Origin: Plantago ovata
Lineage: Eukaryota; Streptophyta; Magnoliopsida; Lamiales; Plantaginaceae
NCBI GenBank assembly: GCA_028274465.1
Contig: CM051456.1
Location: 109,793,397-109,857,396, forward strand
Direction of reading: 5' to 3'
Length of the DNA: 64,000 nucleotides
The translations under genes and the position numbers were made by a program. Under the pieces are notes generated by a model. The model saw only the letters and a list, made by a program, of their open reading frames with translations. It ran no database searches and had not been told where the DNA came from. The stretch's first letter is position 1. Every line of letters begins with the position of its first letter. This document shows positions 60,984 to 64,000 of the stretch, piece after piece.

Positions 60984-62480
60984 CTCACTGCACCGGAAGC
61001 TACATAAGTTGAAACTGGAGCCTGATTTCAACTACCACCCCAAGTGTGATAAAGTTGACTTGATAAACATATATTTTGCGGATGATTCACTTCTATTTTG
61101 TCGGGGGTGATGCAATCTCAGTAAAATATTTAGTGAAGGAATTCCAGGAATTCTCAGCTTCAACAGGTTTGAAGGCAAATTATTCAAAGTTGGAGGAGTA
61201 AACCGGCAAATACAAGATGAGTGTCCAGGCGAGTGGGTTTGATGTTGGGACGTTGCCATTCAAGTATCTTGGCGTATCGCTAGCCACACGGAAACTTACA
61301 GTACACATGTGTCAACCTCTCATTGAAACAATTACTGGTCGGATTAAGCACTGGACCGCCAAATTGCTTAGTTATGGTGGAAGACTTCAACTCATTAAAA
61401 GTGTTCTGTTTTCCATCACTAACTACTGGTTGCAGGTTTTTCCTATGCCCAAAAAAGTTCTGCACCACATAGAAGCATTGTGTCGTAGATATCTATGGAG
61501 TGGAACAGAAGGAATAACGAGAAAAACACCGGTTGAGGTATGTGACACAAAAAATGCAGGTGGCTTGAATGTGATCGATCTCACTACCTGGAATAAAGCA
61601 AACTTGTTGAAGCTGTATTGGAACATTAGTGAAAAAGTGGAGAAACTGTGGGTTTGATGGATTCATGCATATTATATCAAAAGGGGGCATGTTGCTGAGT
61701 TTATGCCCACGGACTCCTGCTCCTAGATGCTTCGAAGTATCCTAAAAATGCGTGAATATGCGAGGAAGAGCCATGGAACAGTTTGAGTGAGGGACAGAAA
61801 TTCCCAACCAAGGTTGTCTATCATGAGATGAGAGGTGAAAAGTTGTCGGTGGAATGGAGAAAGGTATTCTATACAAATGGGGCTAAACCGAGAGACCTAT
61901 TTATATTGTGGTTGTGTGTGCAAGAGCGATTAAGCACAAAAGACAGATTAACAAAGTTCGGAATTGCGAATGACGGATCCTATGTTTTCTGCCAGCAAGC
62001 TGGAACGCATGGACACCTGTTCTCCGAGTGCTTGCTAACGTCTGTGATGTGGAAGAACATTTTGCAATGGCTGCATATTGAACTCCCAGCAACTGGCCAA
62101 ACGCTGAACCTGATCTGGATCATTGGCGAAACCATAGGCGAGGGGCGGACGGCTTGATTGTTGAAACTAGCCGCTGCAGAAGTAATTTATGCGGTGTGGA
62201 TGGTCCGGAATAAGATGATATTTAAACCCAGAGTATGGATCATACTGAGAATTTGATTGAACAGTTAAAGATGGTGATTATCGAACGAGTGAAGATGAGC
62301 AAGAGTCTGCAATTTGTAGCAGCAGACCTGGAAGAATGCGGCTAATGACATGCTCATGTATACCTTATTATTGTGCCTTTTTTTGTTCCTGTATTGATAA
62401 GTCGAGTTGCTTAGGTACATTACTTGTGTTATCTTGCTAGTCTGGATCATGGATCGGTTTTGTACTGAATAATTTTTCAG
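60984..62480 (+). mobile_element. Degraded LINE, 5'-truncated
   Basis: Reading frames interrupted by several stops and shifts give a plant L1-type ORF2 remnant. It contains the reverse transcriptase catalytic box FADDSLLFC near 61076-61104, then FKYLGVSLATRK, GRIKHWTAKLLSYGGRLQLI, FPMPKKVLHHIEALCRRYLW, GGLNVIDLTTWNKANLLK, and a zf-RVT-like end at 61858-62090 (DLFILWLCVQERLSTKDRL, HGHLFSECLLTSVMW). Frame breaks lie near 61108, 61198 and between 61657 and 61783. The T-rich 3' end (TTTTTTTGTTCCTG, TTTTGTACTGAATAATTTTTC) resembles a LINE 3' UTR. No long poly(A) is seen. Non-functional. Confidence 0.85.
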
Positions 62481-62538
62481 AAAATTACATATAACAACCA
62501 ATTTAGAGCACCTAATTGCTAAAACAACAACCTTAAAG

Positions 62539-62640
62539 AACCTCTTACAAAAAAGACCATTTTATTTTTTGGTGCCCTAAAATCTAAAAACCTCTTACAA
62601 AAAAGGTCATTCTATTTTTGGTGTCCTAAAATCTAATCAA
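62539..62640 (+). repeat. Short tandem duplication (~52-bp unit)
   Basis: CCTCTTACAAAAAAGACCAT followed by a T-rich stretch and CCCTAAAATCTAA occurs twice in succession (from about 62539 and about 62591) with a few differences. Non-coding. Confidence 0.7.
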
Positions 62641-62779
62641 TTTGGATCTCAATTGCTCGCTGGACACCAATTTTCTAAATGAGCTGGAGTTTGATGGTGT
62701 TTTTGACATCCATTAGTGTTAATTAATTACTAACTAATTATATTTAACTATTTTTTCTAACTAATTAATATTTATATAC

Positions 62780-63500
62780 AAAAACTAATGAAACTAGCAT
62801 TTGTGTTGCTGAAACTAACGAAACTAGCATTTTTGTGTTCACTTGTGATGCTGAAATAAATGAAATTAGCATTCGTGTTTGTCGAAATTAATGAAACTAG
62901 CATTTTGTTGGTGAAACTAGCATTTGTGTTGCTGAAACTAATGAAACTAGTATTTGTGTTGCTAAAACTAGCATTTTTGTTGCTAAAACTAATGAAAATA
63001 GCATTTTTGTTGTTGAAACTAATGAAATTAACATTTTATGATGTTGAAACTAACCTTAATAGTTAGTTTAAACTAGTTTCAGCTGGTTTATGAAAGTAGT
63101 GTTTGTTTGAAACTAGCTTTTGAAATTAGCTTTTGTCTGAAACTAGCTACTGAAACTAGCTTTTATGTGTTGAAACTAATGTGAAACTATTTTTTTCAGC
63201 TTTTATGATTTATATTTTTATAATTTTAGTTTCATATCTTTAAGTTTTTTAGTTTAGCATAAATAAATTTTTAGAGTTAATTTAATCATTTTATAAAATT
63301 AACAACTAATTTTAAAGGTTAATTTCAGGAAAAATTTAAAATTAACAGTTAGTTTCAACTTGTTTCAGTCATTTTTAGCTAGTTTCAGTGGCCATTTCTG
63401 TAGGCGGATTTCGAAAATTTCATTAAATTCAGTTTAGCGAGTTTTTGAGGTCCGTTTTAGCTAGTTTCAGCTAGTTTCGGTGGTTGAAACTAGCTTTCGG
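62780..63500. repeat. Degenerate GAAACTAGC / CTAGTTTC array
   Basis: The motif (T)GAAACTA(G/A)C recurs dozens of times, first as a loose repeat of TGAAACTAATGAAACTAGCA with TTTGTGTTGC (62780-63060), later mixed with its near-inverse AGTTTCAGCTAGTTTC (63060-63500). The apparent reading frame at 62860-63066 is a translation of this array and not a gene. Further pieces (GCGAGATTTTGAGGTCC) repeat to about 63615. Confidence 0.8.
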
Positions 63501-63816
63501 GTGTCAAATTTGCTATTAAATTCAATTGAGCGAGATTTTGAGGTTCATTTCTGTAGACGGATTTCAAAAATCTTCATTAAATCCACTTTAGCGAGATTTT
63601 GAGGTCCACAAGTTAGTGTTTGGTAAATATTATTTGTAAGTGGCTTTTTATGCAATTAGTTATTGTTCTTGGTTTATTTCTCTATTTTTCCCATAATTTT
63701 TTGAATAATAGAAATTGTTCTGAGATCCAAAGTAATTATTTATTTTAATTGTTAAGCGCACTCTTTCGTGTCGATACACCGACCGACGAGCTAATAACTA
63801 CTACTAGTACTTCTAT

Positions 63817-64000
63817 ATACCAATAACACATTACACATATACCCCACCTAACGTTTACTGTTTATTCACTGATGGGTCGGTTCTGAATGATTCTGGGGAT
63901 GCTGGTATTGGTTTTGTCACTGTCAGTCCTCAGGGACAATTCATACAAGCTAAAACTGAGTATATAGGGCACTGTAATAACCATGTAGATGAATTATGGG
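63817..64000 (+). CDS. RNase H-like domain fragment of a retroelement, cut by window end
   Basis: An open frame at the right edge contains VYCLFTDGSVLND with a catalytic-type Asp in TDGS, then GDAGIGFVTVSPQGQFI and NNHVDELW, the order found in plant RNase H-like (RVT_3) domains, where the Glu of the last motif is also catalytic. The frame is still open at 64000. The start is unknown; upstream in-frame sequence opens only after about 63817. It is probably part of a LINE or other retroelement; a host RNase H-like gene cannot be excluded. Confidence 0.55.
   Translation, partial: MPITHYTYTPPNVYCLFTDGSVLNDSGDAGIGFVTVSPQGQFIQAKTEYIGHCNNHVDELW

Overview
The window is nuclear DNA of a flowering plant, most likely a eudicot. 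Genes are long and split by GT-AG introns, intergenic DNA is AT-rich and full of LINE and terminal-inverted-repeat (TIR) elements, and the encoded proteins (ABCG11-type half transporters, a GH27 alpha-galactosidase, APC3/CDC27, a TEX2-type SMP protein, TCF25) match plant housekeeping families. The species cannot be fixed from sequence alone. A run of exactly 100 N at 59796-59895 shows that this is an assembled draft scaffold. Layout, left to right: (1) 1-3892 (+), the 3' part of an alpha-galactosidase gene. (2) 4684-17686 (-), a seven-exon gene for a 775-residue TEX2/Nvj2-like protein with a membrane anchor, a PH-like region and an SMP lipid-transfer domain; its large introns carry transposon debris. 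(3) 17.7-21.4 kb, a divergent intergenic region with short repeats. (4) 21395-34407 (+), a complete 16-exon CDC27/APC3 gene (755 aa) whose introns hold a 0.3-kb (AT)n tract, a near-perfect 0.6-kb inverted repeat and a CAGCTCC-type repeat. (5) 35.5-44.3 kb, a nest of duplications and transposons: two copies of a roughly 1-kb unit, each with a ~60-bp scrap of the PAH gene that stands intact at 44541-45458. One copy was split by a LINE (itself invaded by a TIR element), the other by a ~2.5-kb Mutator-like element with long inner inverted repeats and by a ~1-kb element made of CAGCTCC hairpins. The sister copies preserve the empty sites. (6) 45.7-46.4 kb, a scrambled pseudogene fragment of the neighbouring CDC27 gene. 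(7) 47665-51676 and 52208-55456 (+), a tandem pair of ABCG11-like half-transporter genes with the same ten-exon structure. (8) 55671-60034 (-), a TCF25/Rqc1-family gene whose first exon contains the assembly gap. (9) 60-64 kb, a decayed LINE, simple and tandem repeats, and the start of an RNase H-like retroelement domain running off the window. The genes do not form one pathway: they act in glycan or oligosaccharide turnover, lipid transfer at membrane contacts, cell-cycle ubiquitination, cuticular lipid export and ribosome-associated quality control. Two points stand out. First, single-base changes, mostly in short homopolymers, break otherwise conserved frames in three genes, which points to base errors in the assembly or to pseudogenization. 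Second, the PAH-gene neighbourhood records a readable history of duplication, insertion and fragment shuffling.
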